Source: Schaalia canis
GTDB lineage: Bacteria; Actinomycetota; Actinomycetes; Actinomycetales; Actinomycetaceae
Length of the DNA stretch: 64,000 nucleotides
NCBI RefSeq assembly: GCF_003858455.1
Contig: NZ_RQZF01000003.1
Location: forward strand, 289,745 to 353,744
Reading direction: 5' to 3'
Below, one piece after another: positions 43,812-53,181 of the stretch (position 1 is its first letter; every line of letters begins with the position of its first letter). Under the pieces are notes generated by a model that was not told where the DNA came from, did not search any database, and saw only the letters and a program-made list of their open reading frames with translations. The translations under genes and the position numbers were made by a program.

Positions 43812-46265
43812 ATGACTTCTGTGCCAGCCTCTCCTGCCTCAACTCACGCTGCCTCACATAGCACTGCCTCACCGTCGAGCGCCGAGCCTTCAGGCACGCT
43901 CTCCGCCGCTGCTCGCCTTGTTGAGCGTCTGGGTGGATTGGCCTACGGTGGCGACTACAACCCCGAGCAGTGGGTGGACGCACGCAACTGGCCCGCCCTC
44001 CCGGAATCTTCCTCCGCTTCGGTGAACGAGGTCGACGCCCCTCCCACCAGCACCCCCTCCACCGTTGCCCCCTCCCCTTCCGTCCGCTGGCAAAGCAGCA
44101 CTTTCGACGAGGATCTTGCCCTCATGACGGAGGCGAAGGTGAACCTCGTCAGCCTGGGTATCTTCTCCTGGGCGCGCCTGGAACCATGCGAAGGCCACTA
44201 CGACTTTGAGTGGCTGGCCAGCATTATCGACCGCCTCCACGAGCGCGGTATCTTCGTGGACCTGGCCACGGGAACGGCCTCGCCACCGGCCTGGATGGCC
44301 CACGAGCATCCCGACATCCTGCCCGTCACCGCCCAGGGCGTGCGCCTGGGCTTTGGCTCACGCCAGCACACCTGCCTGACCTCGCCCTACCTGCGCCAAC
44401 GCAGCCGCGCGCTCGCGGACGCCCTCGCGAGGCGTTTCGGAGACCATCCGGGCGTGGTGATGTGGCATATCGGCAATGAGTACGGCTGCCACGTTCACGA
44501 ATGTTTCTGCGACGCCTGCACCAGCGCGTTTCGTTCCTGGCTGGCCGAACGCTACAGCAGCGTTGATGCCCTCAACACCGCATGGGGCACCGCTTTTTGG
44601 TCGCAGACCTACACGAGCTTTGACCAGGTCACCCCGCCGCGCGCGATGCCGTCCTTCCACAATCCCAGCCAGATGCTGGACTGGCGGCGTTTCTGCGACG
44701 CGCAACTTCGCTCCATGATGGCCGAAGAAGCCGCCGCGATCCGCGCCCATTCGACGCTGCCCATCACGACGAACTTTATGGGCGCTTTCCCCTGGCTCAA
44801 CTACCGGGCGTGGGCCGAGCACCTGGACATCATCACGAACGACCTTTACCCCGATCCGGCTGACCCGGCCGCCGCGTGGGAGATCGCCTGGAATGGTGAC
44901 CTCATGCGCGGCCTGGCTCAGGGCGACAATTGGCTGCTGATGGAGCAGGCGCCCTCGGCCGTGCAGTGGCGTCCGCGCAACTCCCCGAAGCGTCCTGGCA
45001 CCTTCCTCCTGTGGACGCTGTCGTCTATTGCGCGAGGCTCCCAGGGTGCCCTGCAATTCCAGTGGCGTCAGTCGGCGCGTGGCTCAGAGGCTTTCCACTC
45101 GGGGATGGTGCCCCACGCTGGGCGCCTGAGCCCCACCTGGCAGGCGGTGGTGGACACCGGTGAAGCCCTGGCGCGCCTGGGTACTGTGTCCGAGCAGCGC
45201 GTGTTGGCGCAGGTAGCGATCGTCATTGATTGGGAGTCGGAGTGGGCGCGGCGCGCCTCGATTGGCCCTGCCGCCGAGGATGAGCCCTTCACGCAGGCGC
45301 GGGCGTGGCATCGTAGCTTGTGGGAGGCTGGAATCACCGCTGACATTATTGGCGTTGAGGACTCTCTGGATGCCTACTCACTGGTGATCGTTCCCGCATT
45401 GTTCGTTGACTATCCCGATTTCACGGCTGCCTGCGAGCGGGCGGTTGCGCGCGGCGCTCAGGTGCTGGTGACGGGCCCCAGCGGCGTTGTTGATTCGACG
45501 CTGGGGGCCTCGTTGGGCGGCTACCTGGGGTCGTGGAGGCCCGTGTTGGGCGTGCAGGTGGTTGACCATGCGCCGCTGTCGGGGCCGGTGAATACGGTGA
45601 GTGAACGGGACACGTTGACGGCCCGCATCTCGCGCGCGGTCACTACTCCGGCTGCAGAAATGTGGGTGGGGATTGAGCCGCTGTCAGCTCCGCTGTTGCG
45701 TGCCCGTGACGGGTTGGGTAAGCCTGTCCCTGATTTACAAGGTGGCCGCTGGGTGGAGGACATCCGCCCCTTCAGCACCGCTGCTACTCACCCCGTTTCG
45801 CCCTCCAGCGAAGGTATGTCGCCAGATGCCCCTTTGCCCGCGCATTTTGCACTATGGCCACACACGCAGGGCGACGACAGCGAAGGAGCCGTTGCCGAGG
45901 TAGTCGCCGCCTTCGACGGACGAGGTGGCAGCACGGATATGGTGGGCAACGCCGCGATCACTCGCGCTGCGGTCAAGAGTGGGGGCACCGCCTGGTATGT
46001 GGCGACCGACTGTGATGCAGTGACTCGCCACGCGCTGCTGACCGTTGTGTGCGCCTATGCGCGCGTCCGCCCTGCGATGACGGGGCTGCCTGACGGGATC
46101 GAGGCCGTTCAGCGTGGCAGCGTGAGTTTCATTCTCAACCACTCGGATCGGGCTGGCGAGCTTTCCGGCGTGGTCGGCAGGGATCTTCTGACCGGCGCTG
46201 AGTGTACGGGGCATGTGGTGGTGGCTCCACGTTCGGCCGTGGTTGTGGATGCAGCACTATCCTGA
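43812..46265 (+). CDS. GH42 beta-galactosidase
   Basis: An 817-residue glycoside hydrolase of family 42 that removes terminal beta-galactose from lactose or galacto-oligosaccharides. GLAYGGDYNPEQW opens the catalytic barrel. The acid/base glutamate is in WHIGNEYGCH (about residue 222) and the nucleophile in LLMEQAPSAVQW (about residue 377). The zinc-site cysteines follow in HECFCDAC. An ST/P-rich insertion of about 25 residues interrupts the sequence after the first strand. No signal peptide, so it is probably cytoplasmic. A GGAGG precedes a short ATG frame at 43801, and the real start is ATG 43812. It stands alone beside the IS cluster, with no transporter gene nearby. Confidence 0.9.
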   Translation: MTSVPASPASTHAASHSTASPSSAEPSGTLSAAARLVERLGGLAYGGDYNPEQWVDARNWPALPESSSASVNEVDAPPTSTPSTVAPSPSVRWQSSTFDEDLALMTEAKVNLVSLGIFSWARLEPCEGHYDFEWLASIIDRLHERGIFVDLATGTASPPAWMAHEHPDILPVTAQGVRLGFGSRQHTCLTSPYLRQRSRALADALARRFGDHPGVVMWHIGNEYGCHVHECFCDACTSAFRSWLAERYSSVDALNTAWGTAFWSQTYTSFDQVTPPRAMPSFHNPSQMLDWRRFCDAQLRSMMAEEAAAIRAHSTLPITTNFMGAFPWLNYRAWAEHLDIITNDLYPDPADPAAAWEIAWNGDLMRGLAQGDNWLLMEQAPSAVQWRPRNSPKRPGTFLLWTLSSIARGSQGALQFQWRQSARGSEAFHSGMVPHAGRLSPTWQAVVDTGEALARLGTVSEQRVLAQVAIVIDWESEWARRASIGPAAEDEPFTQARAWHRSLWEAGITADIIGVEDSLDAYSLVIVPALFVDYPDFTAACERAVARGAQVLVTGPSGVVDSTLGASLGGYLGSWRPVLGVQVVDHAPLSGPVNTVSERDTLTARISRAVTTPAAEMWVGIEPLSAPLLRARDGLGKPVPDLQGGRWVEDIRPFSTAATHPVSPSSEGMSPDAPLPAHFALWPHTQGDDSEGAVAEVVAAFDGRGGSTDMVGNAAITRAAVKSGGTAWYVATDCDAVTRHALLTVVCAYARVRPAMTGLPDGIEAVQRGSVSFILNHSDRAGELSGVVGRDLLTGAECTGHVVVAPRSAVVVDAALS

Positions 46266-46339
46266 GGCCGATGAAGCACGCAAGTGGGCTGATTTGCTGG
46301 CCCGACTCACTGTGCTGATTGTCTGGGCTCACTACCTAG

Positions 46340-46364
46340 GCTGCACATCTGGGCAGCTTTTCTG
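46340..46364 (+). terminator. Weak hairpin after the beta-galactosidase gene
   Basis: Stem GCTGC/GCAGC with an 8-nt loop, followed by TTTTCTG, 75 bases past the stop codon. Short stem, so moderate certainty. Confidence 0.4.
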
Positions 46365-46468
46365 ACCCAGGTCAACACTGACGTCCTTCCTCTAGCACAC
46401 ATGCACCCTGCGGGCGGACAATAGGGATATTACGGTGCCAAAAGCAGCCAGTGGAGGGAGGAACAGCA

Positions 46469-47131
46469 ATGGCAAAGGATGCTACTAGCGTTCCTCCAAC
46501 GCCGCCTCTGCCTCGTGCAGACGTTCTTGAAGAACTGCGCGCCCACGCCCTCGCTGCCAAAACCCCCGATGAGGCAGCCGAAATTGTTGCCCGCGAAGCG
46601 CACCGCAACCAGCTCGACAAGGTTGGCAAAGAGTACATTGACCACCCACGAAGGGTGGCTTACCTTCTGAAGGAGCAGGGCTTCTCCCCAGAGATCGTCG
46701 CTGCAGGATGGCTGCACGACACTATTGAGGACACCTGGATGACGACAGACATCCTGGGGGATCTCGGTTTCTCCGAGCATGTTGTCTGCATGGTTGATGC
46801 CATGACGAAGCGTGAGGGCGAATCCTCTGAGGACTACATTCAGCGCCTCCTTGAAGCCGATGCCGTATGCGTGAAACGCGCTGACCTGGCTGATAACACC
46901 TGCCCGATCCGCCGCGCAGAGTTAGACCGCGTAACGCAGGCGCGCCTCAACAAGAAGTACGCGGATTTTACTGCTGTGCTTGACCGTATGACAGGCCACC
47001 TGGGAACCTACGGCGAAGGCGCCTCCCACCACGTTTGCCCCCTTGTTCATGTCCCTGTGTTGCATCGCAATTTCGTTACCGAACTGCGCGCACAACGGGC
47101 CGTTGTTTCAGGAGAGAATGAAGTACTGTGA
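46469..47131 (+). CDS. HD-domain phosphohydrolase, (p)ppGpp hydrolase-like
   Basis: A 220-residue protein like the hydrolase half of RelA/SpoT. Metal-binding residues: His in DHPRRVAYLL, the HD pair in AGWLHDTIEDT near residue 81, and the aspartates in VKRADLADNTCP near 140. No synthetase, TGS or ACT domain. The GGAGG lies 7 nt before the ATG at 46469 (an in-frame GTG at 46451 lies upstream). Overlaps menC by 4 bases. A stand-alone small alarmone hydrolase is a reasonable guess, but other nucleotide substrates are possible. Confidence 0.8.
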   Translation: MAKDATSVPPTPPLPRADVLEELRAHALAAKTPDEAAEIVAREAHRNQLDKVGKEYIDHPRRVAYLLKEQGFSPEIVAAGWLHDTIEDTWMTTDILGDLGFSEHVVCMVDAMTKREGESSEDYIQRLLEADAVCVKRADLADNTCPIRRAELDRVTQARLNKKYADFTAVLDRMTGHLGTYGEGASHHVCPLVHVPVLHRNFVTELRAQRAVVSGENEVL

Positions 47132-48369
47132 ATGCCTTTCTTCTGAGTTCTACCCGCACGGATCTTCGTGGTATCCATGCCGCGCCTCCGGGGGTAACGT
47201 CCCTTCCTTCTGATTCAACGCCAATCGGTGAGCGCACCTCAATGCAGCCTCCATCGGCAGGTTCGGGCCTCCAACTCAGTGAAGTGGCGATTTCTTCCTT
47301 GCCCGCCGCTGTTCAACGCACGCTTGAGGGTATTGACCGCCTGCTCGTGTATTCAACGCCACTGCGGATGCGTTTTCGCGGGGTGACAGTACGCGACGGC
47401 CTGCTTCTCCATGGCCCTCACGGCTGGGCGGAGGCCGCACCTTTTTGGGACTACGGGCCCCACGAGGCTTCAGTATGGCTGCGTTCCGCCCTGCGTTCGG
47501 CCCTGCGTCCGGCCCCGCCTGCTTTGCGTGAGCGTATTCCCGTTAATGTCACGATCCCTGTGTGTTCCCCGTCTGTCGCCCGCGAGCGCGTGCTCAATTC
47601 TGATGGCTGCTTGACGGCGAAGGTGAAGGTGGCTGACCCGGGCGGGAGCCTCGCTGAGGATTGCGCTCGCGTGGAGGCTACCGCGCAGGCTTTAGCTGAG
47701 CTTGCCCGTCCTTTGCAGGATGTGTCGTCAATGGCGGGCCCTGCTGCGCTGCGGGCGATGGCGAATCTTCCGCGTCCGCATCTGCGTGTGGATGTCAATG
47801 GCGCGTGGGATGTGGAGCAGGCGCGTCACGCTCTGCTGGAGTTAGATCGGGCGGCTGAGGCTGTGGGGGGCCTTGAGTACGTTGAGCAGCCCTGTGCGAC
47901 GGTTGATGAGTTGGCGCAGTTGCGACGCACATGCGATATTCCTATTGCTGCCGATGAGTCAATTCGCCGTGCGGAGGATCCTTTGGCGGTGGTGCGCGCT
48001 GAGGCCGCTGATATTGCGGTGGTGAAGGTTGCTCCGCTAGGTGGTGTGGAGCGCGCTTTGGCGATTGCGGCGGAAACTGGCTTGGATGTTGTGGTGTCTT
48101 CTGCGGTGGATTCTTCGGTGGGCTTGGCTCAGGGCGTGGCTTTGGCTGCTGCTTTGCCTGAGCTGCCCTATGCCTGTGGTTTAGCGACCTCGCAGTTACT
48201 GTCGGCGGATGTGTCGGCGTCTCCATTGTTGCCAGTGAATGGCATGTTGGAGTGCCGCTCGGTTGCTCCTGATGAGGAGCTCATTGATCGCGTTCCGGTT
48301 GAGGAAGAGTGTTTGACGCGCTGGTTGGCTCGTCTTGAGGCGATGTGTGACGTGATGGGTTCTGCCTGA
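47128..48369 (+). CDS. menC: o-Succinylbenzoate synthase
   Basis: An enolase-superfamily enzyme of 413 residues that dehydrates SHCHC to o-succinylbenzoate. TAKVKVAD carries the K-x-K catalytic lysine, RVDVNGAWD, YVEQPC and IAADESIR the three metal ligands, and AVVKVAPLGGV the second lysine. The GTG start at 47128 overlaps the HD gene (GTGA) and adds about 55 residues before the usual family start. An ATG at 47242 (MQPPSAGSG) is an alternative. Followed 100 bases later by menD. Confidence 0.9.
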   Translation: MNAFLLSSTRTDLRGIHAAPPGVTSLPSDSTPIGERTSMQPPSAGSGLQLSEVAISSLPAAVQRTLEGIDRLLVYSTPLRMRFRGVTVRDGLLLHGPHGWAEAAPFWDYGPHEASVWLRSALRSALRPAPPALRERIPVNVTIPVCSPSVARERVLNSDGCLTAKVKVADPGGSLAEDCARVEATAQALAELARPLQDVSSMAGPAALRAMANLPRPHLRVDVNGAWDVEQARHALLELDRAAEAVGGLEYVEQPCATVDELAQLRRTCDIPIAADESIRRAEDPLAVVRAEAADIAVVKVAPLGGVERALAIAAETGLDVVVSSAVDSSVGLAQGVALAAALPELPYACGLATSQLLSADVSASPLLPVNGMLECRSVAPDEELIDRVPVEEECLTRWLARLEAMCDVMGSA

Positions 48370-48490
48370 GTGGCCTCTGTCGCTTCGTGTGCCAAGTGTG
48401 GTGGCTCGCGGGGGTATTCTGTGGGCACAGGGGTTGTATTGCCCCGGCTGGAAAGGCAGTGAGCAGAAAGACAGCGGGTGGAAAGGCAGT

Positions 48491-50458
48491 GTGAGGGTGT
48501 CGGTCGCTGAGTCGTCGTCAATATCTGTAGCTCGCACGCTGTTGCGGGCTTTACGCGCGCAGGGCGTGCGGGACGTGGTGTATTGCCCTGGTTCACGTTC
48601 GGCACCTTTGGCGTACGCTTTGGCCGAGGCCGAGGCGGCCGGCGAGCTTCGTTGTCATGTTCGTCTTGATGAGCGTGCGGCTGCTTTCGTTGCCGTCGGT
48701 TTGTCGAGGGCGGGTGCGCTGGCTGCGTTCAGCGAAAGGGCAGAGTTCACGACAAACACGGTGCCAGGGTCAAGTGCAGCGCCTCGTCCTGTGGCGCTGA
48801 TGTGTACCTCTGGTGGCGCTGTTGCTGAGTTTCATGCGGGTGTTGCGGAGGCTTCCCATTCCTTTTTGCCGTTGATTGTTGTCAGTGCGGATCGACCCTT
48901 TGAAATGCGCGATGTGGGGGCTTCACAGACGACCACTCAGGTGGGGATTTTTAGCGCTCACGTGCGGGCCTCCTGGGATGTTCCTGCTGGCATCGGCGCT
49001 GATGATCGTCTTGAGGCGTTGGTCGCCCGGGCTTGTGCGGCTGCTCAGGGCTGCCCATCGGGGCGGCCTGGGCCTGTGCATCTGAATGTGGGTTTCCGTG
49101 ATCCGCTGGTGCCAGAATCCTTACGCCTGGGATCGACAGAACCTGACGCTTCTCTGCGTCCAAGCACTCCTCCTGCACTTCCTCCTAGTGATCCTGCTTC
49201 TCTCGGCGTTCCTCCCGCATTCGCCTCAAGGGCAAACGGGGCGGTTGGCCCGCAGGTTCTCCGCGCCGCTCTCGTTCCCCTGCCATGGGAGCAGGCGGTC
49301 AACCCTGACCTGCGGACAGTGATTATTGCCGGCGATGGGGCGGATCGGCGGGCGGCCTCGTGGGCCGAGATTGCGGGCGTGCCCTTGTTGGCTGAACCGT
49401 CAAGTAATGTCACGGACTCAGCGGCGTGGGTGCCTCACCAGCAAACGCTGCTGACGGCGCTGGATGCCACGTTGCCAGATGATTCGGGCTCGGCTGAGGC
49501 TTCCTCGATTGCCTCAATTGAGCAGCTGGTGGTGACCGGCAGGCCAACGCTGTCTCGGCCTGTGTCGGCTCTGCTTGCTCGCACGGATGTACGGATTATT
49601 GTTGTGCATCCCTGGGAGGAATGGCCTGACGTTGCGGGGCAGGCTGATGTGGTCTGCGCTGCTTTGAACGCGCCGCAGGGGCCTCATGCTGACGCGGCAT
49701 GGTTGCCCTCTTGGCGCGAGGCCTCTGCCCGGGTGGGTCAGCGTCTCGATGAGCGCTCCGCCGCGCAGGAGGCTGCGGCTTTCCCTGATTGCGCTCAGGC
49801 TGCTACCACCCCGGCTGCCAACACACAGCGTGGTAGTGCCCAGCGTGATAATGCTCAAGCTGGTAATACTCAGCCTGGTGACGCGGCCTTGTCATTATTG
49901 GCAGTAGCTGAGGCTGTCTGGGGCAGTGAAGAGTCCACTTTGCTTCTTGGGGCGTCGAACTCGGTGCGCGCCGTTGATCTTGTGGCACGAGGCCGTGGCC
50001 GCACCCGCGTGTGCGCGAACCGGGGACTTGCTGGGATTGATGGCACTATCGCCACCGCTTTAGGCCTGGCCTGGGGGTCAGGGGAGCCGGTGCGGGTGAT
50101 GCTCGGTGATTTAGCGTTCTTCCATGACGTCTCTGCCCTGTCGATTGCTCCGGGCGAGCCTGTTCCTGATGTGCAGATCATTGTGGTGGACGATCAGGGT
50201 GGTGGGATTTTCGCCTCATTGGAACATGGGCGGCCCGAGTATGCGCAGGTGTTTGAACGCTGGTTTGGCACCCCTCAGCAGGTGTCGGTACAAGACCTTG
50301 CTCGCGCCTACGGCGCGGCGTACAGGCAGGCGGATAATATGGCGGATTTACGCCGCATGTGCAGGGTTCGCCCCAGTGGGATTGAGGTCGTTCACGTCAG
50401 GATTCAGGCTCCGCGCGAAGAGTTGCGGTGGGTGAAAGATTGCCTTGTTCTACCCTGA
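48491..50458 (+). CDS. menD: SEPHCHC synthase MenD
   Basis: A thiamine-diphosphate enzyme of 655 residues that joins 2-oxoglutarate and isochorismate. VYCPGSRSAPLAYAL and HVRLDERAAAFVAVGLSRAG form the N-terminal active-site region. MLGDLAFFHDVSAL is the GD-type ThDP motif, and VDDQGGGIFASLEH follows. The open frame starts earlier (48389). GTG 48491 comes 4 nt after GGAAAGG and GTG 48497 10 nt after, so either is possible. A low-complexity stretch of Gln/Asn/Ala/Gly repeats (about residues 430-470) lies between the middle and C-terminal domains and accounts for the extra length over the usual ~550-580. Confidence 0.9.
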   Translation: MRVSVAESSSISVARTLLRALRAQGVRDVVYCPGSRSAPLAYALAEAEAAGELRCHVRLDERAAAFVAVGLSRAGALAAFSERAEFTTNTVPGSSAAPRPVALMCTSGGAVAEFHAGVAEASHSFLPLIVVSADRPFEMRDVGASQTTTQVGIFSAHVRASWDVPAGIGADDRLEALVARACAAAQGCPSGRPGPVHLNVGFRDPLVPESLRLGSTEPDASLRPSTPPALPPSDPASLGVPPAFASRANGAVGPQVLRAALVPLPWEQAVNPDLRTVIIAGDGADRRAASWAEIAGVPLLAEPSSNVTDSAAWVPHQQTLLTALDATLPDDSGSAEASSIASIEQLVVTGRPTLSRPVSALLARTDVRIIVVHPWEEWPDVAGQADVVCAALNAPQGPHADAAWLPSWREASARVGQRLDERSAAQEAAAFPDCAQAATTPAANTQRGSAQRDNAQAGNTQPGDAALSLLAVAEAVWGSEESTLLLGASNSVRAVDLVARGRGRTRVCANRGLAGIDGTIATALGLAWGSGEPVRVMLGDLAFFHDVSALSIAPGEPVPDVQIIVVDDQGGGIFASLEHGRPEYAQVFERWFGTPQQVSVQDLARAYGAAYRQADNMADLRRMCRVRPSGIEVVHVRIQAPREELRWVKDCLVLP

Positions 50459-50581
50459 TTTTTCCCCGGAATCTCCCCTACCTTCCCCTATGTCTTTTTG
50501 GATACGTTCAGTTTTATATCAGGTGCCGGTGACGGCTCTGACGCACAATGGTTAGCGTTGCGACATAAGAAAGAAGGATTC

Positions 50582-52576
50582 ATGTCCGAGTTACCTTTCA
50601 GCGAAAATAACGAAAACCGCACCATCATTCCGCCTGTGCCTGCTCCTCCCACGCCAACGCCTCCCGCCGATGAGGACCCTGCGCGCGCAGCGACGCCTCC
50701 CGCATCTGCATCTGAGGGGGCGGCTCGTCAAGTCGCGCCTGAGGCGCAAGCAGAACCCGCGCGCCAGCTAGAGGCTGAGGCACAAGCAGAGCCCGCACAC
50801 CACGTAAAGCCCGAGGCACCCGCGATGCCCGCAGTGCCCGAAGCTCTTCAAGCGCAGACACGCGAGAATGTTGCCACTGCTTCCCTGACTGAGGCCGCAC
50901 ACAACACGCCGATGGATCCCATCGCCGCGCCCTGGCCGGCGCCCGCACCCGAAAGCCGCTGGACGGGTGAAGAAACCACTACCTCGGACGCTTCAGCCGC
51001 TTCATCTGTTGCGCGCTCAACGACGCAGCCTCCTGCAGAGAGTGCTTCCCGAGAGGTTCCTCAGCGGCCTCTCCCTCCAGCATTCCCCAATGCCACGCCC
51101 GCTGCCGCTGCAACCGCTGCGCCAGCTTCCTCCAGCGCGCCAGCATCAGCCAGCGTGCCGACGCCAGCCAGCGCGCAAACTTCAGCCAATGCGCCCTCAC
51201 CCTTTACCGCACCGGCTGTCCCTGCCGCTACTGCGATGACGCCCCCCGCTTCCACGCCCACGCCTGCACCCCCAACTGCACCCCCAGCTCCGGCCTCGTC
51301 CTTCGCCCGAAGCGACCAGCCCGCCACGCCCCGGCCGCAAGATAGTCGCCCAACTCCTGCCCCACCTCCTGCTTTCCCCGCTCCCATGCCGCCTCAGCAT
51401 GGGCACACCTCCAAACGTCAGGGCGTCGGGCTGGGCACCCTTCTTCTCGCCATGCTCCTGACCGCAGCCCTCAGCATGGGCGGCATGTACGGACTGTGGA
51501 AGTATTTTGGCCCCCGAAACATGGCAACCGCTCCAGCCTCGTCACAGTCGCCCGCACCGGCCCCCGCAGCCGCCGCGCCTGCAGGCGACTCCATCGACTG
51601 GCAAGCCATTGCCGCATCCGTTTCCCCCACCGTCGTCACGATTAACGTTGCCGCGCCCACGGAATCGGGCGTTGGTTCAGGCGTCATCTACGCCGCTGAT
51701 GGCACTATCGTCACCAACCACCACGTCATCATGCCCGCCGTGAATAATCAGGGCCGCATCCAGGTGACGCTGAAAGATGGGCGTCTCTACCAAGCCACCA
51801 TTGTCGGTACCGACCCCAGCACCGACCTCGCCGTCATCCGCCTGACAAACCCGCCCGCTGACCTTGCCGTTGCTCAATTTGGGTCCTCTGCGAACCTCAC
51901 CGTCGGCTCGCATGTCATGGCCATCGGCTCCCCACTGGGCCTGTCGAACACCGTCACCACCGGCATTATTTCCGCCCTGGACCGTCCTGTGGCCGTGCAA
52001 GCCAAGTCGCAGCCTCAGTACGATCCGAACGATCCTTTCGGCCAGCTTGACCCCAATGCGAATGCCACTGAATCCGTGGTCACCAACGCTATTCAGGTCG
52101 ATGCCTCCATTAACCCCGGTAACTCCGGTGGTCCCCTCTTTGATGCGGCCGGTTCAGTGATTGGCATTAATTCCTCTATTGCCTCACTGGCCCAGAACTC
52201 ATCAGATACGGCCGGCTCCATCGGTCTGGGCTTTGCCATTCCCGTTGACCTGGTGCGTAGTGTCGCTGACCAGCTCATCCAGACTGGCACCGTCGCCCAC
52301 GCGATCCTTGGCGTCAATATTGCAACCGCCGCCGTTGAATCTGATGGAAACACCTATGTCAGCGCCCGCATTGAAAGCCTCGTTCCCGGTGGCGCCGCCG
52401 AGCAGGCCGGCCTGCGTGTGGGGGATGCGATCACTCACGTCAATGGCTCTATGGTGACCTCCGCGCGATCCCTGTCGGGCTTCATCCGCCGCTACAGTGC
52501 GGGGGACACGGTCACGATCACCTACATTCGCGACGGGAAGAGCACCGAGGTTGAAGTGACTCTTCAAGCGAAGTAA
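50582..52576 (+). CDS. HtrA/DegP-type membrane serine protease
   Basis: A 664-residue protease. The first ~280 residues are Pro/Ala/Glu-rich and probably disordered in the cytoplasm. One membrane helix follows (LGTLLLAMLLTAALSMGG, about 282-305), then an extracytoplasmic trypsin-like domain with His in TNHHVIMP (~380), Asp in STDLAVIRL (~415) and Ser in NPGNSGGPLFD (~514), and a C-terminal PDZ domain (about 570-660). ATG 50582 follows AAGAAGGA and is preferred to an upstream in-frame ATG at 50498. Acts in envelope quality control. No two-component genes adjoin. Confidence 0.9.
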   Translation: MSELPFSENNENRTIIPPVPAPPTPTPPADEDPARAATPPASASEGAARQVAPEAQAEPARQLEAEAQAEPAHHVKPEAPAMPAVPEALQAQTRENVATASLTEAAHNTPMDPIAAPWPAPAPESRWTGEETTTSDASAASSVARSTTQPPAESASREVPQRPLPPAFPNATPAAAATAAPASSSAPASASVPTPASAQTSANAPSPFTAPAVPAATAMTPPASTPTPAPPTAPPAPASSFARSDQPATPRPQDSRPTPAPPPAFPAPMPPQHGHTSKRQGVGLGTLLLAMLLTAALSMGGMYGLWKYFGPRNMATAPASSQSPAPAPAAAAPAGDSIDWQAIAASVSPTVVTINVAAPTESGVGSGVIYAADGTIVTNHHVIMPAVNNQGRIQVTLKDGRLYQATIVGTDPSTDLAVIRLTNPPADLAVAQFGSSANLTVGSHVMAIGSPLGLSNTVTTGIISALDRPVAVQAKSQPQYDPNDPFGQLDPNANATESVVTNAIQVDASINPGNSGGPLFDAAGSVIGINSSIASLAQNSSDTAGSIGLGFAIPVDLVRSVADQLIQTGTVAHAILGVNIATAAVESDGNTYVSARIESLVPGGAAEQAGLRVGDAITHVNGSMVTSARSLSGFIRRYSAGDTVTITYIRDGKSTEVEVTLQAK

Positions 52577-52601
52577 CTCCCGACGGATGCTGGCGCTCCG
52601 G

Positions 52602-52635
52602 CCCGGTCTGCTGGCCAATCGGCCAACAGACCGGG
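52602..52635 (+). terminator. Hairpin after the htrA-type gene
   Basis: A 15-bp stem, CCCGGTCTGCTGGCC with GGCCAACAGACCGGG (one mismatch) and a 4-nt loop, 25 bases past the stop codon. No T-tract. Confidence 0.65.
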
Positions 52636-52675
52636 CAGCGCTCTACCGTTTCGCTCTCCTATGGAAAGGCCCCTC

Positions 52676-53113
52676 ATGGACATTCGTGAGCTCACTGCCC
52701 GTGATGCCCACCTCGGCTTTACTGCTATGCAGACGCTGCGCCCAGCGTTGACTGCCTCATCCTTTTCCGCACTTGTGGCGGCCCACATGCAGGAGGGTTA
52801 CCGTCTGCTCGGCGTCTTTGAGGGCGCGTCTGACGAGGCCATCGCCGTGGCGGGCTTCCGAATGGGGCGAAACCTGGCCTGGGGTGAGCACCTCTATATT
52901 GACGACCTCTCCACCCTGCCTGAGGCTCGCGGCAAGGGCGCGGCCTCACTACTACTGGACTGGATTGCGGAGGAAGCCCGCCACCTGGGTATCGCTCAGA
53001 TTCATCTGGATTCTGGTGTGCAGGCGGAACGCCAGGACGCACACCGCCTATATTTCCGGCACGGATATCGGATCAGCTCCTACCATTTCAGCCGCCCTGT
53101 GTTGCCAGCGTAA
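52676..53113 (+). CDS. GNAT-family N-acetyltransferase
   Basis: A 145-residue acetyltransferase. The acetyl-CoA pyrophosphate loop is LPEARGKGAASLLLDWI (motif A, Arg/Gly-x-Gly-x-Gly/Ala). IAQIHLDSGVQAERQDAHRLY and YFRHGYRISSYHFSR form the C-terminal half. The ATG at 52676 is 6 nt after GGAAAGG; an ATG at 52661 overlaps that site. Substrate unknown. Confidence 0.82.
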   Translation: MDIRELTARDAHLGFTAMQTLRPALTASSFSALVAAHMQEGYRLLGVFEGASDEAIAVAGFRMGRNLAWGEHLYIDDLSTLPEARGKGAASLLLDWIAEEARHLGIAQIHLDSGVQAERQDAHRLYFRHGYRISSYHFSRPVLPA

Positions 53114-53131
53114 GAACTGGTTGTAGCTTCA

Positions 53132-53170
53132 AGGCCGGTGCCCCAGGCGTTACGCCTGGGGCACCGGCCT
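53132..53170. terminator. 18-bp hairpin between convergent genes
   Basis: A perfect 18-bp stem with a TTA loop (53132-53149 with 53153-53170), midway between the GNAT gene and the feo operon. It can end both transcripts, though neither side has a T-tract. Confidence 0.75.
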
Positions 53171-53181
53171 GACCGGGCAGG

